From Caldifarciminota bacterium (lineage in GTDB: Bacteria; Hydrothermota; Hydrothermia; LBFQ01): a DNA stretch of 36,792 nt. The stretch's first letter is position 1; every line of letters begins with the position of its first letter. The position numbers and the translations under genes were made by a program. The stretch is taken from assembly GCA_015492295.1 (NCBI GenBank), contig WGFI01000045.1, positions 1-36,792 on the forward strand, written 5' to 3'. Shown here in pieces: positions 18,815 through 28,304 of this stretch. The notes under the pieces were generated by a model, which saw nothing but the letters and a program-made list of their open reading frames with translations, had not been told where the DNA came from and made no database searches.

Positions 18815-19942
18815 CTAAGTCTCTATAAGTTCAACATTCGCCCTTGGAACCTCTATCACTCTTCCATCCGATAATTTAACTTTTAATATCCTCACTATTG
18901 ATTCCGTTTCTATCTTCACAGGTTCGTTCGGCAAATCCACGACCTCCCCTATCTCACCAAAGTACGGATCTCTGATTATCCTGACCAATGTGCCCACCTC
19001 AAGGTGCCCGCTTTCCATCTTATCAACGATCTCCTCATTAAAATCCACATCTTTACGGAAGATTATAACTTCTGGCCTTTGAACGCCCGCTCTTATTTGG
19101 GTGGCACCGTTGGCGGAAGCTTTAAGCCCAGCGAACTTCTTAAAAAGATTAAAAGTCCTATCTGCCATGGCGAGATTTCCGAAACCTTCCGTTATTATGA
19201 GTGTAAAAGGCACATCCTCGTTTCCGGTGATAGCCACGCCTATCTTGTGTCCAACATATTCTTCTAAAATCGTATCGTTTATTGATCCTAAAACCAACGC
19301 CTCTATACCGACTTCCTTACACTTTGAAAGTGCTTCCATACCAGCCGTCCTACCACCTACCACTATACACCCTCTCATCTCCTCCGTTACATTTTCAGGC
19401 TTTAATTCATCATCCGGAGAATCAACGGCCACCTGCAATTTTCCTATCCTTTCGCCACCGACCCCGAATATACCTTGAACCATGGCGGCAACCGTCCTTA
19501 TTATAACACCCTCCCTTTGTAAAACTTTTTCCACGACACCATCAATGTACGCCAAAACCTTCACAGGCTGAGGATTCTCCCTCAAAATCACCTGCCCCGT
19601 AATCTCAGAATAGTCTTCAAGATACCCATCTATGGGGCTCTTGTAATCAACTTTTATCAAACCGAACAGTATTTTTGCTCTGGCTATAACTTGGCCCGCT
19701 GAAATATGCTCACCTTTTTTTACGAGTAGGACCTTGGATAAATCGCTCGGTGGAATACCCATCTCACCCGCCAAGTTTTTGGGATGGACGGGACCTGGGA
19801 GTTGAGCCTCCGCTACGACATCTTCGGCTTTAACCACATCGCCTTCTTTTACCAACACATCTCCCCATAAAGGCAATCTCCGCTCCTTCCTTATGACGGC
19901 TTTTTCGGAAACCTTTAAACCCGGAGTATATGCGTGAGCCAT
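18815..19942 (-). CDS. Conserved protein with barrel-sandwich/lipoyl-like N-terminal region and C-terminal KOW-like motif
   Basis: LWGDVLVKEGDVVKAEDVVAEAQLPG and VKKGEHISAGQVIARA lipoyl-like strands; C-term VRIIRDPYFGEIGEVVDLPNEP...VPRANVELIE KOW-like. Confidence 0.55.
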   Translation of the reverse strand: MAHAYTPGLKVSEKAVIRKERRLPLWGDVLVKEGDVVKAEDVVAEAQLPGPVHPKNLAGEMGIPPSDLSKVLLVKKGEHISAGQVIARAKILFGLIKVDYKSPIDGYLEDYSEITGQVILRENPQPVKVLAYIDGVVEKVLQREGVIIRTVAAMVQGIFGVGGERIGKLQVAVDSPDDELKPENVTEEMRGCIVVGGRTAGMEALSKCKEVGIEALVLGSINDTILEEYVGHKIGVAITGNEDVPFTLIITEGFGNLAMADRTFNLFKKFAGLKASANGATQIRAGVQRPEVIIFRKDVDFNEEIVDKMESGHLEVGTLVRIIRDPYFGEIGEVVDLPNEPVKIETESIVRILKVKLSDGRVIEVPRANVELIET

Positions 19943-19949
19943 TGTAGGG

Positions 19950-19984
19950 TATTATAAGGATGTAAAGTTTTCAGTCTTATAATA
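19950..19984. promoter_or_regulatory. Divergent -10 boxes as inverted repeat TATTATAAG...CTTATAATA
   Basis: Perfect 9-bp inverted repeat 19950-19958 / 19976-19984; each arm contains a TATAAT, 8 nt (minus) and 7 nt (plus) from the start codons at 19942 and 19991. Confidence 0.7.
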
Positions 19985-19990
19985 TCAAAC

Positions 19991-20839
19991 TTGAAAAGAG
20001 AACTAATAAATGTTGGAAGGGTTTTTTTTGAAACGAGAATGGGAGACATTAAAATCATTCATGACGATTTTTTAACGACGAACCTCATTGAAGAGGGTTC
20101 AATAGATCTGATAGTAACATCCCCACCTTACAATGTGGATATCTACTATAATTCCTTTAAAGATGATATACCGTATGAAAAGTACCTTGAATTTACCGAA
20201 AGATGGTTAAGGAAAGCCTATTCGCTGATGAAACCTGATGGAAGAATGTGTCTAAATATTCCAATGGATAAGAGTAAAGGAAGGAAAGAGTCAGGTTTTC
20301 AAAGTGTTTATGCTGACATCGTAAGTATAGCTAAGAAAATAGGATGGAAATACTTTTCAACGATAATATGGAACGAAGGAAATATATCTAGAAGAACCGC
20401 TTGGGGTTCTTGGCTCAGCGCGAGAGCACCTTATGTAATTGCACCTATAGAAGTTATAGTAATATTTTATAAAGAAATTTGGAAGAAAACTAAAAAAGGA
20501 AAATCTGATATTACTAAGGAAGAGTTTATAGAATGGACCAACGGTGTATGGACATTCCCGGGAGAAAGTAGAAAAAAAGTTAAACATCCAGCTCCTTTTC
20601 CCATTGAATTACCAAAAAGATGTATCAAGCTGTTCAGCTTCGTGGGCGATACGGTTTTGGATCCCTTCTTGGGAAGTGGAACCACTTTGATAGCATGCGC
20701 GTTGCTTGATAGAAAGGGAATAGGTGTTGAAATTGACGAAAACTATTGTAAATTGGCTAAGAAAAGGCTTATAAAGGAAGCAAGAATATTACAAATTGGG
20801 ATATGGGGAAAAAATAATGAAGGAAGAAATTATTCGTGA
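19991..20839 (+). CDS. DNA methyltransferase (N4-cytosine/N6-adenine, beta-class order) of a second R-M system
   Basis: DLIVTSPPYNVDIYYNSF (SPPY) followed by VLDPFLGSGTTLIACALLDRKGIGVEIDENY. Confidence 0.92.
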   Translation: MKRELINVGRVFFETRMGDIKIIHDDFLTTNLIEEGSIDLIVTSPPYNVDIYYNSFKDDIPYEKYLEFTERWLRKAYSLMKPDGRMCLNIPMDKSKGRKESGFQSVYADIVSIAKKIGWKYFSTIIWNEGNISRRTAWGSWLSARAPYVIAPIEVIVIFYKEIWKKTKKGKSDITKEEFIEWTNGVWTFPGESRKKVKHPAPFPIELPKRCIKLFSFVGDTVLDPFLGSGTTLIACALLDRKGIGVEIDENYCKLAKKRLIKEARILQIGIWGKNNEGRNYS

Positions 20840-21564
20840 AAAAAATACTGAAGGCAAGGCAAAGTGCAGTATCTAAGGCGGGGAATGAATGGGAAAATTA
20901 TGTTGAAAATTTTCTTAAAGAAAGCTTCAGAATGATATATAATACTGCCAGTGATATAGGGGTCAGAAGAATCATTAAAGATATAGAGATAAGAAGAATT
21001 GGAAAAAAGAGTGAAATAAAATCTATCAAGCATAAGTTTCCAAAATTATATCAATCATTATTCATACCAATTATAAACTTTGCTAAGGATAAAAAACTTC
21101 TATTAGAAATGCAGCAAAGTAAGGATATAATAACAACTATCTTTGATAAAGGTATAGTAGGAGATACCGATATTGTAATTTTCTCCCTACAAAATGAGGT
21201 TCCTATAGCAATAGTTAGCTGTAAAGTTAGCTTGCACGGTAGGCTCACGGAAACCTTATTTTATTCCTTATATTACAGAATAACCAATCGTATAAAATTC
21301 GTTTTAGCTACTCCTGATAAAGGAAGACAGTCAAAAAAGGATGTTTGGCAATCGGAGTGGGGAAGCCCAGATAACCCCTCAAAGGACAGAATCCTAGCTA
21401 CCCTGTTCCTGGATGGTGTTTATGTGGATAATGTTCCCGAATTTATGCCAAGAGGTTTTGATCCCAAGAGAGACAAAACTATCTTAGGAGGTATAGTAAG
21501 GCATATTTCCGAACTTCCTTTGGACATACTGAGATGGTACGAAGATATTAAATTTAGCATGTAA
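20836..21564 (+). CDS. Type II restriction endonuclease, BsaWI-like
   Basis: Overlaps the methylase by 4 nt; GDTDIVIFSLQNEVPIAIVSCKVSLHGRLTETLFYSLYYR matches a PD-(D/E)XK arrangement recalled from BsaWI-type enzymes. Confidence 0.65.
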   Translation: MKKILKARQSAVSKAGNEWENYVENFLKESFRMIYNTASDIGVRRIIKDIEIRRIGKKSEIKSIKHKFPKLYQSLFIPIINFAKDKKLLLEMQQSKDIITTIFDKGIVGDTDIVIFSLQNEVPIAIVSCKVSLHGRLTETLFYSLYYRITNRIKFVLATPDKGRQSKKDVWQSEWGSPDNPSKDRILATLFLDGVYVDNVPEFMPRGFDPKRDKTILGGIVRHISELPLDILRWYEDIKFSM

Positions 21565-21895
21565 TTATATCCAGCAAGATCACCTTTATAACCTTGGATG
21601 AGGACGGAACCTTAAAAACCAAAAAGCCCGCAAAGAAAGGTAGAGCGATAGTGGAGGTTGATACGGATGGAGGTTATGTAATGAGTGAGGAAAAGATTGA
21701 GGAAAGCGAAGAGATAAAAATGTTTGATAAGTTTATTGAAGATTTGAAGAAATTGTGTTGTGACCAATAGCACTTTGAGGTGTGTATTTAACTTTCACTT
21801 GATGAGGCCATATCTCTTATTCCTCGGTTAAAGAAGGGAAACGATTCCTGTGTAAGATTGGATTTATCCAACACTGAGAGAGGTTGTTTGTAAAT
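21558..21895 (+). pseudogene. Remnant coding fragments downstream of the R-M locus
   Basis: Open 70-codon stretch without a good start (SKITFITLDEDGTLKTKKPAKKGRAIVEVDTDGGYVMSEEKIEESEEIKMFDKFIEDLKKLCCDQ*, stop 21768-21770), then LSLDEAISLIPRLKKGNDSCVRLDLSNTERGCL*. Confidence 0.4.
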
Positions 21896-21935
21896 GTGTA
21901 AGATATATTAAAATTCGTCCTTATAATACCCACCT

Positions 21936-23609
21936 ATGAAAAAGTTTAAATTTATCATAAGTGGTTTTCTGTTTATGTTTTTTGCGAGTGATCTCGGAGC
22001 TCAGCTCTTCTACGCGTATCCCCAGACCGTCTTCGCTCTCAGAGGTGTGTATTCGTTCAGATTCATGCACACATCCTTCCTATTTGAGGATGATCTGGAC
22101 AGGATATTCTATCCGGTAAAGTTGTCCGAGATAGAAGGAGGAAGATTCTTCTCAGCCTTAACGAATCCATTCGGTAATGAGAGGTTGTTTGATCCAACAC
22201 AACCCACGAATAATCAACTCATTCTAGGTGCAAAGACTAACTTCTTCGCAAATCTATCACCCTTGTATATGCAGACGGATTTTAATACGGGAATATCAAG
22301 CAAACTTGACACCACATACTACCGAAACTGGAATGATAGCGCGAGTAAGTATGAGGATAAGACAGCATTAAGTGATACGATCTTTTACGGCAGAGGTTTT
22401 GGGGAGAAGGGCTTCCTCGTATCTCTCGGTACTCAGAGCTTTGGGTTTCTGTTCCTATACTCCAATCAGTCCATAAGATCCTACCCCCAGAGGACGGGTG
22501 TATTCCCATTCGGTTATGGAAACTATACCTATGTAAAGAAAACTTATGATAATCTAAATGATTCGCTAACGAACAAAGATTCCGCAACTTCATATAAGGT
22601 CGCTGATACTACCATCACACCGATTCTCGGAGCTTTCTCCTTCGGATTCGGAGGATTTTCCGGAATGGTATTCGTTGGATTTGGTGGAGTTGGCGATCGT
22701 GATACGGGAAATTATTATGCCGAGAGTGGATTGGCGGCACAGGCCGATACTTTTAACGGGCAGAAGTGGAGTGGGTCTATCTCATCCAATGCAAAAGCCT
22801 CTGGACCTATCTTCGGTTTTCAAACGGATCTCCAGTTCGGTTCTGAAACATGGAAATCAAATCTGATGTTTGCCTATGCTGGGAGATTTTTCTCAAATGG
22901 AAAGGGTAGGGCCAATAGAGTATTAGATACCGCTCGCTACCAGAACACCCCAAATCCCACCTACCGTTTCATTGATTCAACCATATCCGAATACAAGTAC
23001 TCCTCAAATATACACAATATACTCATATACCTGAGGAACAAGTATCCGGTTCATGAGCAGGTGCTGTTCGGTGTCGGTCTTGGATTGGGATTCACTTTCG
23101 GCGGGATAAGCAGGGAATATACGAGGGTTCTCACAAAGAATATAACGACAACCGATCTTGATGGAAACGGCTCCATAGATAATCCGGGAGATTCAAGGAC
23201 CACAACCTGGACGGAATCAACATACAAAGAAAACACATCCATAATGGATATAAACTACTATATACCCGTAGGTTTTGAGTTGATACCGATAGCATCTTGG
23301 GAGGATGTGAAGCTGAGACTCGGCGCGCTTTACTCCCACATATCTTCAAGCACTACGACCAAGACCTATGATTGGAATGTTGAAAGTAAAACTAAAACTG
23401 AAACTCCCAGTGGTACCACTGAAACGACGAACGATATAGATGTACCAGGTGAAAACATAACGAAAAGCAAAGCCACATTCTCAAATACCACATTCTATTA
23501 TGGTGCATCCGTGGCCATAGCGAAGAGGGTGATCATAGACTTTACGGGTTTCGGCAACGGATTGCTCGCTCCGGCCTTCTGGAATGTATCCGTTATATTG
23601 AAATACTAA
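21936..23609 (+). CDS. Outer-membrane beta-barrel-like hypothetical protein
   Basis: Signal peptide MKKFKFIISGFLFMFFASDLGAQ; amphipathic alternating pattern; ends ...WNVSVILKY with terminal aromatic. Confidence 0.65.
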   Translation: MKKFKFIISGFLFMFFASDLGAQLFYAYPQTVFALRGVYSFRFMHTSFLFEDDLDRIFYPVKLSEIEGGRFFSALTNPFGNERLFDPTQPTNNQLILGAKTNFFANLSPLYMQTDFNTGISSKLDTTYYRNWNDSASKYEDKTALSDTIFYGRGFGEKGFLVSLGTQSFGFLFLYSNQSIRSYPQRTGVFPFGYGNYTYVKKTYDNLNDSLTNKDSATSYKVADTTITPILGAFSFGFGGFSGMVFVGFGGVGDRDTGNYYAESGLAAQADTFNGQKWSGSISSNAKASGPIFGFQTDLQFGSETWKSNLMFAYAGRFFSNGKGRANRVLDTARYQNTPNPTYRFIDSTISEYKYSSNIHNILIYLRNKYPVHEQVLFGVGLGLGFTFGGISREYTRVLTKNITTTDLDGNGSIDNPGDSRTTTWTESTYKENTSIMDINYYIPVGFELIPIASWEDVKLRLGALYSHISSSTTTKTYDWNVESKTKTETPSGTTETTNDIDVPGENITKSKATFSNTTFYYGASVAIAKRVIIDFTGFGNGLLAPAFWNVSVILKY

Positions 23610-23615
23610 CGCCTT

Positions 23616-23621
23616 TATAAT
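23616..23621 (+). promoter_or_regulatory. -10 box of tRNA-Ser
   Basis: TATAAT 9 nt upstream of the mature tRNA 5' end. Confidence 0.6.
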
Positions 23622-23630
23622 ATACGGTTA

Positions 23631-23723
23631 GCGGAGAGGTGGCCGAGCGGCCGAAGGCGGCGGCTTGCTAAGCCGCTGAGGGGAGTATATCCCCTCCGAG
23701 GGTTCGAATCCCTCCCTCTCCGC
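23631..23723 (+). tRNA. tRNA-Ser(GCU)
   Basis: Acceptor GCGGAGA/TCTCCGC, anticodon stem-loop GCGGC-TTGCTAA-GCCGC (anticodon GCT at 23667-23669), long variable arm GGGGAGTATATCCCC, T-arm GAGGGTTCGAATCCCTC. Confidence 0.95.
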
Positions 23724-23733
23724 TTTTTTAATT

Positions 23734-24003
23734 ATGAACCTTTACGAGATATACATTGAAGTGTTTTCGGAGGAGGTGATACCTTTAAATGAATTCTTAC
23801 TGAGGGTTAAAGAGGGTAAATACGGGGTTTTTGACATGGAAGAGATCAGAAATTTCAGATACGCCTTAGAAAACAACATACAGGAAGGGGCTTTCACAAA
23901 GGGTGAGGAAATGGGCGTTCCCGAGGATGAAATAGAGAAGATCATAGAGGAGAACATTGATGAACTTAGGAAGACATTTTTGGAGGTGTTTGGTTGGTTA
24001 TAG
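23734..24003 (+). CDS. Small acidic hypothetical protein
   Basis: 89 aa ORF between the tRNA and uppP, overlapping uppP by 10 nt. Confidence 0.6.
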   Translation: MNLYEIYIEVFSEEVIPLNEFLLRVKEGKYGVFDMEEIRNFRYALENNIQEGAFTKGEEMGVPEDEIEKIIEENIDELRKTFLEVFGWL

Positions 24004-24725
24004 AGAAGCTTATTCTCGGTGTAGTTCAAGGTATAACTGAATTCTTACCCATTTCCAGTTCAGGACACCTGGTTTTGTTAAAACATATCTTCGGTTTGGA
24101 ATATAAAGGTGCCTATTATGAGACTTTCCTGCATACAGCAACATTTTTTTCGGTTATTGCGGTTTTATACAGGGAGGTATTTCTTTGGAAAAATTTTAAG
24201 AGATACTTTCCTTTGAGTGTCATAGCAACGCTTCCTTTGATTCCCACCGTGTTGTTGGTTAAAACAATTGAAAGGACTTTTGAAAATCCTAAGATCCTAC
24301 CTTTAACATTCCTCATAACGAGCATAATACTATTCATAACCAAGTTTTTCCCTTCCAAAAACAAAAATCCTACGGTTTTAACCTCGCTTTTTATGGGTTT
24401 ATTTCAGGTTATATCCCTATTTCCCGGAGTTTCAAGATCAGGTATAACGATTTCGGCGGGAATTTTTGTCGGATTGAAGATGGAGGAAGCCTTTAATCTA
24501 TCGTTTTGGATGTTCCTTCCGGCGTCGCTCGGAGCATTTTTAATAGAATTCAAGGATGTTGGAAACTTTAATTTAACCTCCGCTGATGTAATCGTATGGT
24601 TTATAACATTCATAACGGGGGTTATATCGCTTTATGCTCTTAAAAGGATTTTGATAAGCAGGTACTTTTGGATATTCTCAATATACACCCTTGCTATATC
24701 CATTTTAAGCTTCCTGATATTTTAA
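23994..24725 (+). CDS. uppP: Undecaprenyl-diphosphatase
   Basis: GVVQGITEFLPISSSGHLVL and FPGVSRSGITISAG signature motifs. Confidence 0.95.
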   Translation: MVIEKLILGVVQGITEFLPISSSGHLVLLKHIFGLEYKGAYYETFLHTATFFSVIAVLYREVFLWKNFKRYFPLSVIATLPLIPTVLLVKTIERTFENPKILPLTFLITSIILFITKFFPSKNKNPTVLTSLFMGLFQVISLFPGVSRSGITISAGIFVGLKMEEAFNLSFWMFLPASLGAFLIEFKDVGNFNLTSADVIVWFITFITGVISLYALKRILISRYFWIFSIYTLAISILSFLIF

Positions 24726-24802
24726 ATCACCACTTCATTATCAGAATGTTGTATTAGGTTTATGTCAAACAAAGTTTTTCAAGGTTATAATATATGGTGT
24801 AA

Positions 24803-25666
24803 ATGAATCCATCGGTGGTATTGTATTTTGCATCTAAGAAAAAGGAGACGGGAAAGTTTCATATTATACCACCACCCGATAAGGGTTATGGGGTTGTCAT
24901 AGTCTATATGAAGGACGGGGATATAGTGGGTTTGGAGAGTACCTGGGGTTCATCCTTAGAAAATCTTGAAAGGGTATTTGAATGGCCAAGGAGTATCGTT
25001 AGGAAATATGATTTAACGGAGGCGCCTGCGAAGATCTTTATACCCAATGAGCAGATAATCCATAGGATAGTTAAAAAGGACCTTGAAAATTTAAAAAAAA
25101 TGGGAAAGAGGTTGCCTACAAAAGATGAAGTGGAGATGCTTTTGAAAATGCCCGTTGGCATCCCAAAGATCATCTCTCCTCAGGAAGTTGCGAAGATAAA
25201 ACTATCTCCTCCTAAGGCTACATTTTTCCTACAAAGTAATAATAAAGCGGCTTCAATCATCCTGGGGGAGTTTATACTTGGATTTTCCTATGAAGATGGC
25301 ATTAGAGAGATATCCTTGAACGAATTTCCGGAAAGTGAAGCAAGAATAATACCCGTTGATCACATACTTTCCTTATGTGTAAATCTCCCATTCTTCATAA
25401 TGCCTACGGAAATGCGTGGTGAAGAAGGATTACTCTTTACAAAAAGGCTTTTAAACAAATATACTTCATTTTGGATGAGCGTATTTTACACTTCATCAGG
25501 TGTATATATACCATCATTCGGATATAAAGGGGTGTTCATAGGTATCGTGATCAAGCGAAAGGGGGAGATTCAGATACTACCCGAGGCTTTTTTGGATAAA
25601 ATAACCGAGCTTGGGGAATTTTTTGTAAGGATATATGAATATGACGCGTATATGTCTAGCTCTTAA
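24803..25666 (+). CDS. Hypothetical protein
   Basis: 287 aa ORF; TATAAT upstream; overlaps pyrF by 32 nt. Confidence 0.7.
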   Translation: MNPSVVLYFASKKKETGKFHIIPPPDKGYGVVIVYMKDGDIVGLESTWGSSLENLERVFEWPRSIVRKYDLTEAPAKIFIPNEQIIHRIVKKDLENLKKMGKRLPTKDEVEMLLKMPVGIPKIISPQEVAKIKLSPPKATFFLQSNNKAASIILGEFILGFSYEDGIREISLNEFPESEARIIPVDHILSLCVNLPFFIMPTEMRGEEGLLFTKRLLNKYTSFWMSVFYTSSGVYIPSFGYKGVFIGIVIKRKGEIQILPEAFLDKITELGEFFVRIYEYDAYMSSS

Positions 25667-26306
25667 CACTTTTGATTGGAAGGAGGCTTTTGATATTATA
25701 GATAAATTAAGGGATGAGGTTGATATGTTTAAGGTTGGGATTCCCTTATACATAAACGATGGTAAGAAGAATGTAGAGAGTTTGATAAAGGATGGGGTTA
25801 GAATCTTTTTGGATCTAAAACTTTACGATATTCCAAGCGTGATATCTGACAGCTTAAAATCCCTTCCGAAGGTTGATCTCATAACCGTTCATGGCCTAGG
25901 AGGATACGAGATGGTTAGATCCGCCGTTAATGAAAGACCCGATTTAAAAATAGCTGTCGTATCCATACTCAGCAGCACCCCCGAGAATTGGGCAGGTTTG
26001 ATTTTCAAAAAGAACATAAGGAAGATCATAATGGCCATAAGTCGTATGGCCGTTGAAACGGGCGCATGGGGAGCGGTGGTTCCCGGAATACACGCGAGGC
26101 ATGTTAGGAAAACCTTTAAGGCGCTGAATTTGGTAGTCGTCGGTGCGAGAATGAGAAGGGGGAAGGACGATCATGAGAAGGTCATAAGCATAGATAAGTT
26201 GAAATGGCTTGGAGATAAAGATATTTTGGTGATAGGTAGGGAAGTAACAAAGAGCAGAAAACCCTTGGATACGCTTAGAGAGATAAAGGAGAGACTTGGG
26301 ATTTAA
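25635..26306 (+). CDS. pyrF: Orotidine 5'-phosphate decarboxylase
   Basis: LALNTFDWKEAFDII, KVGIPLYI, IFLDLKLYDIPSVI, VDLITVHGLGG, VVVGARM. Confidence 0.92.
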   Translation: MNMTRICLALNTFDWKEAFDIIDKLRDEVDMFKVGIPLYINDGKKNVESLIKDGVRIFLDLKLYDIPSVISDSLKSLPKVDLITVHGLGGYEMVRSAVNERPDLKIAVVSILSSTPENWAGLIFKKNIRKIIMAISRMAVETGAWGAVVPGIHARHVRKTFKALNLVVVGARMRRGKDDHEKVISIDKLKWLGDKDILVIGREVTKSRKPLDTLREIKERLGI

Positions 26307-27384
26307 GAGGATAGCGTTTCTGTCCGATCATCATCCTTATGATGGGAGCGTTTTTATAACGGGCTCGCACTTGCAGGTTTATAACATAGCAAAGGAGCTA
26401 TCCTCCGATAACGATTTTGAGGTTCATCTGATAGTATCAACGAACGATTCAAGTAGGGAAGGGAAGGTTTTGAAGGAAGGGGATATGTATATCCACTATC
26501 TTAAAAAGCCAAGATTTGATGTTCTTAAAATACCCGTATATTTGAAGGAATTGGATAGGATAAAACCGAGTATCGTGTTTCAGAGGGGAAGGGATGCACT
26601 TACATTTGTCGGTTATCTATCCAAAGTCCTGTATTCTTCCAAGTTTATATGGAGCTCAAATGCCCTTGAAGGCATAAGATTCCTAAAGTACACACTGCTG
26701 TTTTCTAAAAGGAAGATTTTCATACCCTACGGGTTGATTTTGGATATTATGGCCAATGTGGGTATGGAGAGCGCGGATATAATAATCGCCCAGAATGAGA
26801 AGCAGAAAGAGTACGCGGATAGAAGATTCTGGTGGAAAGAAACATCCATGTGCTACAATGTGCAGGAAAATCCTGATATAAAACCGAGAAAAACATCAAA
26901 ACCGACTTTGGTATGGGTCGGTAGAATAGCCGAGAACAAGAATCCCAAGATGTTTATTAGACTTGCAGAGGATTTTCCCGATTATGAATTTATTATGATA
27001 GGTTTTGGGGATACCTCCTTAATAAAGGATAATACTCCGAAGAATTTCAGGTACTTGGGAAGGTTGAGCAGAAACGAAATTATGAAAATACTAAGTGAAG
27101 CCTGGCTTATGGTGATAACGAGTCCCCCGGGTTCCGAAGGATTACCCAATGTGATGATAGAAGCCTTCCTATGTGAAACTCCGGTGATCGCCTTTGATCA
27201 TGGCATAGATGTTTTAAAATCTCATGGATTGGTCTGCAAAAACTACGACGATATGAAAATGAAAGTGAAGAATCTTTTGAAAGATAGGAATGAAATCTTG
27301 CGTAAGGGTAAAGAGTTGAAAGACTTTGCTATACGAAACTTCATAATTAACTCCGCTCAATGTTGGAAGGATACATTTAAATAA
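26296..27384 (+). CDS. GT4-family glycosyltransferase
   Basis: C-terminal LVWVGRIAENKNPKMFIRLAEDFPDYEFIMIGFGD... SPPGSEGLPNVMIEAFLCETPVIAFDHG. Confidence 0.88.
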   Translation: MGFKRIAFLSDHHPYDGSVFITGSHLQVYNIAKELSSDNDFEVHLIVSTNDSSREGKVLKEGDMYIHYLKKPRFDVLKIPVYLKELDRIKPSIVFQRGRDALTFVGYLSKVLYSSKFIWSSNALEGIRFLKYTLLFSKRKIFIPYGLILDIMANVGMESADIIIAQNEKQKEYADRRFWWKETSMCYNVQENPDIKPRKTSKPTLVWVGRIAENKNPKMFIRLAEDFPDYEFIMIGFGDTSLIKDNTPKNFRYLGRLSRNEIMKILSEAWLMVITSPPGSEGLPNVMIEAFLCETPVIAFDHGIDVLKSHGLVCKNYDDMKMKVKNLLKDRNEILRKGKELKDFAIRNFIINSAQCWKDTFK

Positions 27385-28277
27385 CCGTTAGCGAAATCGT
27401 ATCCCGATATGGGTCTTTTACCCTCAACCTGAATGGAAACTATCTCTATGCAACCGTTTGAACATCCCAAAACAAGCTTCTTCTCTTTACGCAAGAAAAC
27501 CAATTCCCCCAAACTTACATCGCATCTCCCATAAGGCACGGCCTTTAAAATTTTCAAATTCTTACCTCTCCATATCATTCTGGCTCCCGGCTTGGGTGAT
27601 AAGCCGTTTATTCTTCCAACGCATCTTTTGAAATCCTCGCTGGGATTGACGAACTCCTCTTCCCTTTTCAACTTCGGAGCATAGGATACTTCACCTTTTT
27701 GAGGTTTAAAATCCGCCTTATTTTCAATTATAAGTCTTACAGCATCGTAAAGCATTTGGGCTCCCTTCTTGGATATCCTCGGTATAACCTCCCCCTTGGT
27801 TTCATAGCACGGAGAAAATGGTAGAGTATCCTGCAAAACTATAATTCCCGCATCTATCCTTTCATTCATAACGAAAACGGTTAAACCTATGTGATCATCG
27901 CAGTTAAAAAAGGCCCTCTCAATGGGCGTTGCTCCTCTATACTTTGGAAGTAAGGAGGGGTGAAAACATAAAGGATGGTACTTCGGAATATCAAGTATCT
28001 CCTTTGGTATCCTCTCACCGTAATCGGCCAACAATATAAAATCCGGTTTTAGATTTCTCAACTCGTTCAGGAATCCTTCATCTTTAAGGTTCGTAGGGGT
28101 TTTAACATCCAACTTCAATTTCAGGGATGCTTCCTTTACGGGTGTTGGCGAGATTTTCCTACCCCTACCTTTCGGAGCATCGGGTTTCGTTATAACCAAT
28201 GAGATGTCCAAAAACTTTATAAGTTCCTGCAATATAAGGGAAGATAGCTCACCACTTCCAAAATACACCACCTTCAC
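27357..28277 (-). CDS. fmt: Methionyl-tRNA formyltransferase
   Basis: VKVVYFGSGELSS..., HPSLLPKYRGATPIERAFFNCDDHIGLTVFVMNERIDAGIIV. GTG at 28275-28277 (M-K-V-V-Y-F-G-S-G) preferred over the ORF-track start at 28310. Confidence 0.92.
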   Translation of the reverse strand: MKVVYFGSGELSSLILQELIKFLDISLVITKPDAPKGRGRKISPTPVKEASLKLKLDVKTPTNLKDEGFLNELRNLKPDFILLADYGERIPKEILDIPKYHPLCFHPSLLPKYRGATPIERAFFNCDDHIGLTVFVMNERIDAGIIVLQDTLPFSPCYETKGEVIPRISKKGAQMLYDAVRLIIENKADFKPQKGEVSYAPKLKREEEFVNPSEDFKRCVGRINGLSPKPGARMIWRGKNLKILKAVPYGRCDVSLGELVFLRKEKKLVLGCSNGCIEIVSIQVEGKRPISGYDFANGYLNVSFQH

Positions 28278-28286
28278 GAGTGAAAT

Positions 28287-28304
28287 ATTATACACCCGTA
28301 AAAT
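28287..28304. promoter_or_regulatory. Divergent -10 boxes for fmt (minus) and dnaN (plus)
   Basis: ATTATA (28287-28292, TATAAT on minus) 9 nt before the fmt GTG; TAAAAT (28299-28304) 8 nt before the dnaN ATG. Confidence 0.6.
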
